Part shown: positions 55,173-64,000 of the stretch, one piece after another
How positions within the stretch are numbered: the stretch's first letter is position 1
Layout of the letters: each line of letters opens with the position of its first letter
Origin: Blepharisma stoltei
Taxonomy: Eukaryota > Ciliophora > Heterotrichea > Heterotrichida > Blepharismidae
Length of the DNA stretch: 64,000 bases
Reading direction: 5' to 3'
NCBI GenBank assembly: GCA_914767885.1
Contig: CAJZBQ010000004.1
Location: 1,279,001 to 1,343,000 of the forward strand
The notes under the pieces: generated by a model
Seen by the model: the letters and a program-made list of their open reading frames with translations, nothing else
The model's database searches: none
What the model was told of the DNA's origin: nothing
Made by a program: the position numbers and the translations under genes

Positions 55173-57368
55173 ATGAGTTTATCTCCAAATAGACACAAAA
55201 GAACAGAGACAAATATAGAAAAGAAAATCCTCCGAACCACCTTTATAACTCACGAAAATAACCTGCAAGCTTTGAATTCTGGACAAGCTAAAGCATCCCC
55301 ATCAAATTCCCAGCTATGACAGTCAAATTCTTCAGACAGTTTTAGCTCATCTCAATATTTATCCCCTCACATCTCTGCTATTAAAGGCATGGAAAACTTC
55401 TGATTTGCAATCCAGCAAGAAGAGAGCTCCGAAAGCATTTCAAACGAAATAAGCGAATTTCCTTCTTATTACGATATTTATTTTTTTTAAAAAAATAATT
55501 TTTATTAAAATTAAAAAAAATTAAATTTATATTACGATATAATTCTCAATGCAAACCCTGGAGATACCATAAATCTCCCAGCAGAAAAAATTATCATGAA
55601 AGAGATATTAATTGCAAAGCCAATTACAATTAAAGGCACTGCTGGGTCTGTTCTAGAAATCCAAAACGGATCTATCACTATAGATTTCGGCCAAAACCAC
55701 TATAGCCAGAGCCGGGCAACTCTTTGTGAGATAAATATTATCTATACAGTCACCCCAGCCAAAATTGAGCAGACTGAAACAAAGCAGCCTTTTGGGCTTT
55801 TTATCATAAATGGAAATAATACTACCTTAGAAGTACGTGACTGCCAAATCAAAAGCAATAATTCTATAAGAGAATCCAATGAATTTTGGATAGAAATTGA
55901 AGATGTCTGCTTTTGAGTCAATGGAAACGGTTATAAGAAAAAATACTCCCCAGAACTAGTCAGGTTTAAAAGTATCCTTTATGTAAAATCATGCAATATT
56001 TCGCATTTTCACGAAGCCCTGATTGGAGGTGTAAATAGCAGTGTTGTTATAGAAAAATCACACATAAGCAATATTAGAGGATCAGGCGTAAAAATGATAA
56101 ATCCGAGAGAGCTTAATATTCATCAAGCAAAGTTCACAAAATGTGCAGGCTATGGGGTTGATTTAAGAATTGTCCCTTTTGCCCATGGACATAGCGGACA
56201 AAGCTCTCATTCTACCTCAACTGATTCTTTTTTAATACAGCAGATGAGGTCTATCTCGATTCATATGACGACTTTTAAGTCATGTGGAGACAATTCTATT
56301 CATATTTGAGGAGAAATCGCTGTGAATTTTCCTGGAAGAATTACAGTAACACAATGCAAAATTACAAATTGCAAACGCGAAGGACTTTCTGTCCAGCACA
56401 TCTGTGTATCTGACTTATATGCTAATAAAATGGCGATGTATGTGAAAGCCAGCCTATTTTATTATTAAGAGGTCGGCTTTCCAGTGAATCTCGATATGAA
56501 CACTAGCAAAGGTGCACAGTTTTATGGAATAGTCTAGAAAGCATAGGTTTCCTACCCTGTACACCTAAAAATATGGCCTTTAGGTACAACACACAAGGCG
56601 CAAATTAAGAGACGATGGTTATCTATACGATGGCACTGGAGGAATGGCTACTCATTTTTATGCCATTTTAAGCGATAGGATAGTTTGCTAAGCCGCGGTT
56701 GGGTTAAATGGCTATATGGAGTTAAACATAATAAAATATCTGACTTACAAATAATCGATAACGAATTCAAAGAAAATCAGAAAACTGGTATCTGGATCCA
56801 AAAAGTCAGAAAAACTGACAAAGAATCCCTTATCATTTTGAACGGAAATATTTCTGCTGGGTCTAGCGCTGGCTACGGGGTTTATTTTTACGACACTTCA
56901 ATTACAATGAACAAATGTGAGTGCTCTGGAAATGCCTTAGGAGGCGCCATGATTGTAGCAAGAAAAGACTTTGACGGTAAAAGCATAGAATTTAAGGAAT
57001 GCAGGATTTTTAAGAACGAGAAAAATGGGGTTTCAATTTTCGAATTTTATAGAGGCAAAATCAAAATGAAAGATACCCAGGTTTTTGAAAACTCTATGAG
57101 CGGAATTTGTGTGTTTCCTGAGGTAAAATTAGAGATTTTACAAGCAGAGCTGTATTTAAAAAGATGCTATGTGGGGAGAAATAAACAGTTTGGGGTCATG
57201 GCATATCAGGTGGCTTGCAATTTGGTGGGGACGATAATGGAAGAAAATACGATTGGGCCACTTTTAATCGACAAAAACGTAAAAAAGCCAGCGAAAAGAA
57301 AGCGAGAAAAGCTAGCCCATAAAATTCCAGAAAGAAAAGTTTGTAAAGGAAATTGTGGGATTTTGTAA
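55173..57368 (+). CDS. Right-handed beta-helix (pectin-lyase-like) protein
   Basis: 600 aa after removing a 63-bp IES (55467-55529) and SINE S10. N-terminal 100 aa is Ser-rich and disordered with two UGA-Trp. Then repeated short parallel beta-helix rungs: ITIKGTAGSVLEIQNGSITI, NTTLEVRDCQIKSNN, SSVVIEKSHISNIRGSGVKM, ISIHMTTFKSCGDNSIHIWG, ITVTQCKITNCKREGLSV, KMKDTQVFENSMSGICVFPE. Pattern resembles PbH1 repeat proteins such as SHCBP1/FBXO11-type helices, which bind proteins rather than pectin. The end (KKPAKRKREKLAHKIPERK) is basic. No signal peptide, so probably intracellular. Confidence 0.85.
55467..55529. other. Short IES, 63 bp, with 11-bp direct repeat
   Basis: TATTACGATAT at both edges; removal gives FPSYYDIILNANPGDTINLP. 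Confidence 0.8.
56407..56747 (+). mobile_element. SINE-like retroposon S10 in the beta-helix gene
   Basis: Body 56418-56736 (319 bp), head AATAAAATGGCGATGTATG, duplication TATCTGACTTA. Removal gives ICVSDLQIIDNEFKENQKTG. The duplication contains TA twice. Tail is a short AT-rich run, not an obvious hexamer array. Confidence 0.75.
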
Positions 57369-57487
57369 TTTTGCGTGTAATTTAATGATCATTTTTGAAG
57401 GAATCCCTAATAAATTTTATGAAGCTAATTAAGCAGAAAATCGTGTTATTTTCTTATAAAAATCGTCTAGGCTCTTTAAATTTCATA

Positions 57488-58087
57488 ATGGTGAAAACCA
57501 TATTCCCTATCAACCCAGAGAATGAGTCTGATGTTTTTGTTGACCCAGATGAGCACTTCAATTCTTTGCCTTACTCCTCAGAAATCCCTGACCCCGTCCC
57601 TGACGCCTTTTCTCTCAGCCCTCATCGATTTCCCTTTGCTAAATACAGGACTGCCAGAGAAAAAGCAACAATTGTTGGGATGATGGGATTTATAATAGGA
57701 TTTTTATGGTCAAGAAAGCACTCTTATTTTGCTTATGGAAACACTGCTACAAGAACCAGAACTTTGATATACCAAACTTTCTGGGGACTTTTACTAGGAT
57801 CAGCAGGGATAATTGTATTGGCTTATAATGATATAGCTTTTAGTCCATATGTTGGCGGTAGAAGAAGGGCTATGTTTCGAGAAGAGGCATTGAGGCATGC
57901 TTTGGACGCAAAGTTTAAGCTTTATGAAAATTTAGACAAAATTATGCATTCAAGAAAAAAGATCCTCAAGCAAGAATTTTATGAATCTTTTGCACCTTTG
58001 ATTGAGCAGAATCAGATATTAAATCAAAAAATAGCGGAAGAGATGTATAAGGAGAAAAAGTTAGCTTATTATATTAATCAAAAATAG
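57488..58087 (+). CDS. Two-pass membrane protein, unknown
   Basis: 199 aa from ATG at 57488 (MVKTIFPINPENESDVFVDP); upstream in-frame ATGs at 57395 and 57419 are possible but the leader is AT-rich. Two hydrophobic helices (ATIVGMMGFIIGFLWS and TFWGLLLGSAGIIVLAYNDI) are separated by a positive loop, followed by a basic helical C-terminus (FREEALRHALDAKFKLYENL). The N-terminal acidic-proline region precedes KYRTAREKA. A mitochondrial inner-membrane assembly protein is conceivable. Family not recognised. Confidence 0.65.
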   Translation: MVKTIFPINPENESDVFVDPDEHFNSLPYSSEIPDPVPDAFSLSPHRFPFAKYRTAREKATIVGMMGFIIGFLWSRKHSYFAYGNTATRTRTLIYQTFWGLLLGSAGIIVLAYNDIAFSPYVGGRRRAMFREEALRHALDAKFKLYENLDKIMHSRKKILKQEFYESFAPLIEQNQILNQKIAEEMYKEKKLAYYINQK

Positions 58088-58909
58088 TGTTATCTAGATG
58101 AAGGTAAATTTATAAATATTTTAACATATTTATGTAAGCAAAATAAAATATATGTGCTTTTTAGTTAAGTTATTTAATTTAGTCATACTTAGAAGATAAA
58201 AATAGACTTTTATTAAGAAAGCCCTATATCTTCTTATCGATATTTCCTTGATAAGAATTTAAGAATTACTTCTTTTTGCCAAAAAGACAAGAGATAAAAA
58301 TTACACCCTTTTTAATAGAAAACATTATTGATTGAAACACTAATTTTTATAAAATTTATTTTAGCCTGATATAATAGGAAAAATGCAAGAAGAAAAATCT
58401 TCCTTCACAATCCTGGGCTAGGTACTGAAATTTCTTAACTAAGATGCCATCTTGCTATATCCTCTAGCGAGCTCGAATTAAATATATAAAATTAATTTTA
58501 TAATTTTACTAGGAGGAGGTATTATGCCAATGCTTCTTGCTGAGACTTACTGCTGTAAATCCCATCTAATAGACATCTTAAATTGCCCAACAGAAACCAT
58601 ATCGTTGACTCGATTCTTATAGAATCTTGTGAGTGAATCAAAGATGGAATTCTTGGATTTCTTGCATTAATACCTTGGCTAGTAAACAAATATTTGGGAA
58701 AATTCTGCTTTTGGAAAAATTAACCCGCTCTTAAAATTATTTAATATAATTTTTTCTGGAAATTAATTAATTGGCAACATTCACTATCAAAGCATGGGCT
58801 AGTACATGCTCATCATTCCATAGAGATCGACAGACTGCATTTATTCTAATTTTACTAAATCAGACTACAGTGATGATTAAACTAATAATATAAACACATA
58901 TATAATTGA
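58088..58909. other. Intergenic, with a more GC-rich patch
   Basis: The stretch 58380-58700 is less AT-rich than its surroundings and has two short plus-strand open stretches (MQEEKSSFTILG; MPMLLAETYCCKSHLIDIL), neither convincing. It could be a decayed gene, a retroposon or a non-coding RNA. Confidence 0.35.
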
Positions 58910-61900
58910 TTACAAGAGATAACGAGATATCTTGCTTATCAATTCATCAGAATTGCATGGCTTTGATATGCATTCTTTCATCCCCGCATCTATGCACACC
59001 TTCACATCCTGCCCAGAGGTGAACGCAGAGTATCCAATTATTGAAGGCAAATTTTTAATTTTACCCTGAGAATGCAATTCATAAATTATCTTGGTCGCTT
59101 CCCAGCCATTAAGTTCAGGCATACTTCCATCCATAATTACTAATTTGTATGGCTTTCTCTTATTATCCATAATTTTTACATATTCAACAGCTTGGCTGCC
59201 AGTGCAAGCTTCATGATAAGATATTTTGTTACTAGTAAGAATAGACCCAAGTACAATTCTATTAAATTCATTATCATCCACGATCAATATATTTGGGTAA
59301 CTTTGACTAATGACTGTGGTAAAGTCCTTTATTTTGATTAGAGAATAATTTTCGTCAACGTTGTCGCAGATATTTTCATCGTAGAACGTATCATTTGGAA
59401 AATTTCCTTCAGAAATATCAATAGAGAAACTAAATGATGAGCCTTGGTTAGGTTTTGATTCAGCTTCAATATGATTGGAGCCCAATTCTTGAGCAATTAT
59501 ATTAGATATAAATAGTCCAAGCCCACAGCCTGTAGGATTTAAAGTTTTGTTGTGAGTGCTGAATTCTCTAAACAAATCCTTCAACTTATTTGCTTTCATT
59601 CCAATTCCGGTATCCTCTACAATAACTTTCAATTGTCCATTAGGGCATGCAAGGCAAATTATTTCAATAAAGCCTGATAATGTAAATTTTAGGGCATTGC
59701 TAACTTCCCCATCCTTGATCGAACAAACCCCCGTTAATCTATCAAAAAATGGATTTTAAAAAGAATTAGGAAAAATTATAAATAAAAATAATATATATTA
59801 TTTTTATTGTTTTGATGTACTTTTAAATAAGAGGTTAAGATAGTAAATATTAAAATTTCTAAAAATAAAAAATTTTGCTAATTTAAAAATTTTGGTTACC
59901 CTTTTCGCTCTATAAAATATTTTAGTTCCTTATTAATTATTTTTTTTTAATAATTCTAAACTTTTAGATTATTAAGAAAGCACCTGAATTTCTCTTAAGA
60001 TATATATTAACTAATCAATTGGTTTATTGCATATAAAAAATGCAGTATATAAAAATCGTTCGATCAAGGGGTTAATTTTCCCAATTTTTAGGAATTTTTC
60101 AATGGAACCGTTCGATCAAGTATGGGGAGTAAGCAAATTAAGAAGAACCTGATTAAACCTAAGTGCATCTGTACAAATATAAGCAGGTAATCCAGGATCT
60201 ATCCTTACAAAAAGTCCTAAGTCTTTCTTTTCTAGTTGAAGTTTAATTAGCTGAACTGAGCTATTAATTGCGTCTCTTAATGAGAATGTTGACTTTTGAA
60301 TACTAAATACTCCAGCCAAAATTTTCGAAAAATCCAGCAAATCATTTATGAGGCTTAATAGAAGCCTCGAAGAAATCATTGCAATGCTTAGTTTTTCGCT
60401 TCATTCTTGATTTTTCTTGATTTCGGGTTCCTCTTTTAATGATTCAACTAATACTGATATTGCGTTAATGGGAGTTCTCAGCTCATGTGATACAGTTCTC
60501 AAAATTATAGTTTTGAAATTATTGTCAGAAACTGATTTTTCCAACTGAATAATATTATTAACATTTCTCAGAGTTAGCAAAATTGCCTCCTGGCTATTTC
60601 ACAACACCTTTTGGCCTTTCCATTCTAAATTATAGCTGTTCACTTCGGTGATACCGAGAAGTTTTTCTTCATTTATTTGTAAATTATTGATAGAAATGAT
60701 ATCGTCAATTAATTTATTTGAATTTGAATTTGAATAATTTTTCCCTTTGCAATACTCGATTAGAGAGAAAAGAAAGTATTTTAATAGCATTATTTTAGGC
60801 CCTTAAGCAACTTAATGAAAACTCTTGTAAAGACGTGCAAGATGTTCTTCTTTTTTTTGACGGGGTCGTAAAAATTAGTGTCGTCGCCATCTATAGGGAA
60901 GATCTCTGCTTCTTCTGAATTCAATATCTAGGAGCTGCAGATCCTACTCCAAAGAGGATTTTGGCTCGAATGATTGTCTGGGCCTTCTTCACACCTCAGC
61001 TCAATAAGAAGCCTCCTAGTATCCTTTATATCGTGAAAATCCTGAATTTGCTACTACACATCTCAAGGACCTTATGAAATCCCATTTATTTCCGGAAAAT
61101 TCACCCAGGGTCTTCCGCCTGATGCAGACCCTCAAACCCTAGATCGCTGGCGCTACTGAATTATTTAATTCTTCCAAAAAATAAAAGTATACTCGATTGT
61201 AGATATAACATTAGTCACATTATTTACATCGCAATTCAAAAACTTTATTAAGTTTTCATTAGAGTACAAAATTTTTTTGCATTGGGAAATTATCAAAATT
61301 CCATCAGGAAAAAGCTTTAAAATAAGCTCAATCCTCTGCTCTGCATTTTCTATATTCTTTCTGTACAAAAATTTTCCATAAGATTTTTCTTTCATGCTTT
61401 GCCAACTTAATTCTGCCAACAGAAAAATTAAAAATCAGACCATTAAGGGAAGGCCCGAAAAAACTAAAAAATCGAAGTCTTTTGAAAGCTCAGTTCAATT
61501 AAAAATAACCAAACTTTTAATCAATAGAAAATTTCGCGCTCAAAATGATTCTAGAAATGGTCATTCACATAAAATCACTGAAGCAAATGAAAGTGTTGCT
61601 AGAAGTGTCCTCATTTGCTGGATTTCTATCGTGCTCATTGAGTATCAAATGCAGATATTAGTCTCTGAGATCAAAATTGCAACAGCAGATTTTATATTCA
61701 TATTCTTATTCTCCATCTGCCAAATAATGATGCATTCAGCTATTTGGGTTAAATTATATGGAATGAATTCTATCAAAATCTCAATGTTAGTGAGCATGCA
61801 AATGTCCACAGCATGAAAAAATATGACAATGCCCATAATAATGTAAGTAAATTTTTTTATAATCTGATATTTCTCGTTGACTTCTTCTTCCCATCATAAA

Positions 61901-61917
61901 TTCTTCAGGATTTCCAT
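58910..61917 (-). CDS. Hybrid histidine kinase (TM-PAS-HisKA-HATPase-REC)
   Basis: 721 aa after removing a MITE (59701-60129) and a 413-bp IES (60777-61189). N-terminal membrane region (YIIMGIVIFFHAVDICMLTN and LLATLSFASVIL), a PAS-like segment (ILKLFPDGILIISQCKKILY), HisKA with phosphoacceptor in SHELRTPINAI, HATPase N box NALKFT, G1 VEDTGIGM, G2 GCGLGLFIS, and a receiver domain with VDDNEFNR, phospho-Asp in VIMDGSMPELNGW and Lys in CISKP. It should autophosphorylate and relay phosphate internally; a separate phosphotransfer protein is expected elsewhere. The MITE falls between the HisKA helix and the N box. Many UGA-Trp codons in the N-terminal part. Confidence 0.9.
59701..60129. mobile_element. 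MITE family 2 copy in the histidine kinase gene
   Basis: 429 bp, ends TAACTTCCCCATCCTTGATC and GATCAAGTATGGGGAGTAA; a subterminal TCGTTCGATCAAGGGGTTAA copy lies at 60057. Excision joins QVLLNLL to SNALKFTLSGF. Confidence 0.9.
60777..61189. mobile_element. GC-richer IES in the histidine kinase gene
   Basis: 413 bp, TA at both edges; removal joins VISTIEY to FLFSLIEYCKGKN. The internal base composition and a TCGCCATCTATAGGGAAG block suggest a retroposon relic, but the head and tail of the S families are not clear. Confidence 0.55.
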
Positions 61918-64000
61918 TTTGTTACCTATTGAAGAATTAATAAAAAACAGATGATATTGAATAATACATGAGTTAGGTTTTAATATTGATTCTAGTATTT
62001 AATTAAAAAATAATTTTATTAATTATCAGTTATTTTATTAAGGTGTTAAGCACTGTTAAAATGTGGATCGGCAATATTTCATAATAAAAAACTGCTCGAA
62101 GATTAAAATATCGCATAATTAATGGAAATTAGTCTTTAATGTTTGTGGATTCGTACCAGACTTGCGCTTATAATGATATTCCAAAAAGATCGAGTAAGAA
62201 TTTATGATCTTGAAATTTAAAATTGTTTCAATTATTTTGTTCAATAATTATTATTGATTGATTGATTGCCAAATTAAATTTAATAAATCCTTTGTAGGTA
62301 TTTGATGGACTTGATATGTGCCTTGAAATCTTCTAAAAGCCTCAAGTCTCTATAATGACTTCAGTAATTCAGCAAAAGTTAAAATAAATCTCCTCTAAGC
62401 CACAATATTTAAGCCATTTCTTTAATAGTTTCAGAGACTTCTTGAGAAAAGCCACCATTTTCTTCAACCCAAATTCTTCTCCGATTTTTCTGATCTTATG
62501 GAGAACCATTATGAAATGGCTTCATTTTGCATCCATAGCACTTAGTCTTGTTCCAGCTAGCTCTTTTTGAATTATTTTATGGATTTGATGCACAAAATGC
62601 CAGATGCTTCTACACTAGCCATTTTGCATAAAATTATGGATCAGAAGTATATCTCACTTCTCCACTTACTTTGCTTCTTAAATTAATATCGTTATTTGCA
62701 GATTTTTGAACTTTACCACCTAAGTGTGGAATCTTTTCCGTGTGTGAAAAGAGGATTCCACATGTGAAGCCCTTTTGATTTCACATGTGGAATCCTCTTT
62801 TCACACGCGGAAAAAATTCCACACTTAGGTGGTAAAGTTCAATAATCTGCAAATAATGATATTTTATTTTTATATAACATTTTAGGATAAGTGTAGGCTA
62901 TCCTTTTCCACCGTTTTAAATTATTGTTTGAATTATTTTCGTAAATAGATCACCATAAATTTTTATTGGTAAACTCTAAATTAAAAAACTAATTGAGAAA
63001 GTTAATTTTGAGCTTTATTTTCATATTATGAATCTATTTAGTCTAAAATTTAATTTTGAAACCACAATAAAATGTTAGGATTAATATTTTAATTTGTTTA
63101 GATAAGCATGATTAAGCATAGTATTATTAAGCAGCCAAGATATAATTTACTTAATATTATTTAATAGTGTTAAGTACTCTTAGACGTTTAAAATTCTCTA
63201 TTTAATTATAAGTAGGGAAATCTGACAAACTCAAGACAAATGCAAAATTTTAACATTAATTATTTTCTTTTATAATATTTCTTGTTTATTTAGATTATAA
63301 AAAGTTTTCTTAATTGAAGCGCTTCTTATTAAAGTATATTTACCAAGTTAAGTAAAATAGACTGTCAATAGAGATGAAAAATGCATATTGGCTTTATCAA
63401 AATAGCAAGAATTCTTAAAAATATCTATTTCAATAGACCTGTCCATTGCTTTGGAGGATAAGGCTACTTTAGACACAATTCAAATTTATCTAATAGGCTT
63501 GATCTTGACAAAAATCGATAAATAAAACTTCGTAATCGCCACCGGACATATTACTGCTCCAATAGTATAATAGTTAATGGGAATATTTTGATTTCTAGAA
63601 GGATAAGTATAAATCTTAGGCTTTATTCAACTGAAATTAACTCTTTCTCCATAAATTTATGAGAAATGCAACAAAGCTCCTAAAAAGGGTAGATAGGATA
63701 GATTTGATTTATTACTGTTATTGTGAATTATGCTATGAAAGCTAAGTTGGAAATCTGCATTATAAAAAAAAATAGAAAAGTTAACACTCATTAGGATTGC
63801 ATCTCATGTTTCATGTTGATACAATAAAGGAGAAATATATATACCAATTATCTCTTATAATGCTTATGATTTTTTAAGCTTAATGTAGACAAATAATGAA
63901 ATTTTGCAGTGCTATTAAAATTTCACTTCTGAAAAATTATCATAGATACTAACTATCAAGCAAGCTTGTATCAACTAATTCATAAAAAATCTTATTTGAG
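61918..64000. other. Long AT-rich region without recognised genes
   Basis: The only clear structure is the palindrome at 62685-62863. The stretch 62280-62680 is less AT-rich; its minus strand has short open segments with stops (for example RRIWVEENGGFSQEVSET) that may be a decayed transposase-like gene, but this is not supported enough to annotate. Confidence 0.4.
62685..62863. repeat. Large near-perfect palindrome
   Basis: Arms of about 83 bp (AATATCGTTATTTGCAG ... GGATTCCACATGTGAA and its complement) around a 12-13 bp spacer CCCTTTTGAT. Arms contain CTTTACCACCTAAGTGTGGA and its mirror with a handful of mismatches. A foldback transposon or hairpin-forming IES is likely; unrelated to the four MITE families here by terminal sequence. 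Confidence 0.85.

Noticed and set aside
58525-58620. Short ORF MPMLLAETYCCKSHLIDILN as a gene
   Set aside because: 32 codons, no conserved feature, no neighbouring exon that can be joined at TA with confidence.
62280-62680. Transposase-like gene on the minus strand
   Set aside because: Only fragments such as RRIWVEENGGFSQEV are readable, in frames broken by UAA; no catalytic motif seen.
1-64000. CRISPR arrays, bacterial operons or prokaryotic mobile elements
   Set aside because: No spaced direct repeats, no Shine-Dalgarno pattern, and clear spliceosomal introns and eukaryotic families; the histidine kinase and ABC genes share the IES and UGA features of their neighbours, so they are not contaminants.
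1-64000. Sequencing errors as the cause of the broken frames
   Set aside because: Breaks are 44-1051 bp insertions with TA edges, MITE ends or target duplications, not single-base indels.

Overview
Organism and code. The window looks like germline (micronuclear) DNA of a heterotrich ciliate, most probably Blepharisma or a close relative. It is very AT-rich. UAA and UAG end every gene, but in-frame UGA sits at conserved tryptophans (SWTQEED in a MYB repeat, VVDWWSLG in an AGC kinase, TWEPFVE in VPS13), so UGA encodes Trp. Introns are 15 or 16 nt, GT...AG. Almost every larger gene is interrupted by blocks bounded by TA whose removal restores the frame exactly. That is the signature of internal eliminated sequences (IESs) removed during macronuclear development. 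Many of the longer blocks are MITEs or SINE-like retroposons. The species is an inference from code, intron size and IES style.

Layout. 1-9.9 kb: unknown beta-rich protein, METTL21-type methyltransferase, CWC25, a tiny membrane protein, F-box protein, CCT-motif protein, CAP-domain protein. 10-13.6 kb: nested SINEs, a second MITE family and a SAM-domain gene. 13.9-19.5 kb: mitochondrial-looking helical protein, a degenerate tRNA, a small membrane protein, a disordered protein and an RCC1-repeat protein that may be one gene. 20-31.7 kb: one giant VPS13 gene carrying about 15 IESs and two 16-nt introns. 31.8-49.5 kb: jacalin-like lectin, small membrane protein, DYRK-type kinase, CRT10-like WD protein, MYB factor, Tvp15-like Golgi protein, At4g15545-like coiled coil, TBC1D23, AGC kinase. 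50-62 kb: full-length ABCB transporter (its second ABC signature is split by a MITE with ORF cargo), right-handed beta-helix protein, membrane protein, hybrid histidine kinase. 62-64 kb: no gene recognised, one large palindrome.

How it fits together. The genes form ordinary eukaryotic housekeeping and signalling content with no operons; several touch membrane trafficking (VPS13, TBC1D23, Tvp15-like). The unusual layer is the mobile DNA: at least three MITE families, a foldback family, about ten SINE-like insertions with 8-18 bp target duplications, and about 20 short (44-109 bp) unique IESs. When all proposed IESs and introns are removed, each interrupted gene comes out as a whole number of codons ending at its stop (for example VPS13 3080 aa, ABCB 1223 aa, TBC1D23 619 aa, AGC kinase 356 aa). 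Junctions were chosen partly to keep frame, so this is a consistency check, not independent proof.
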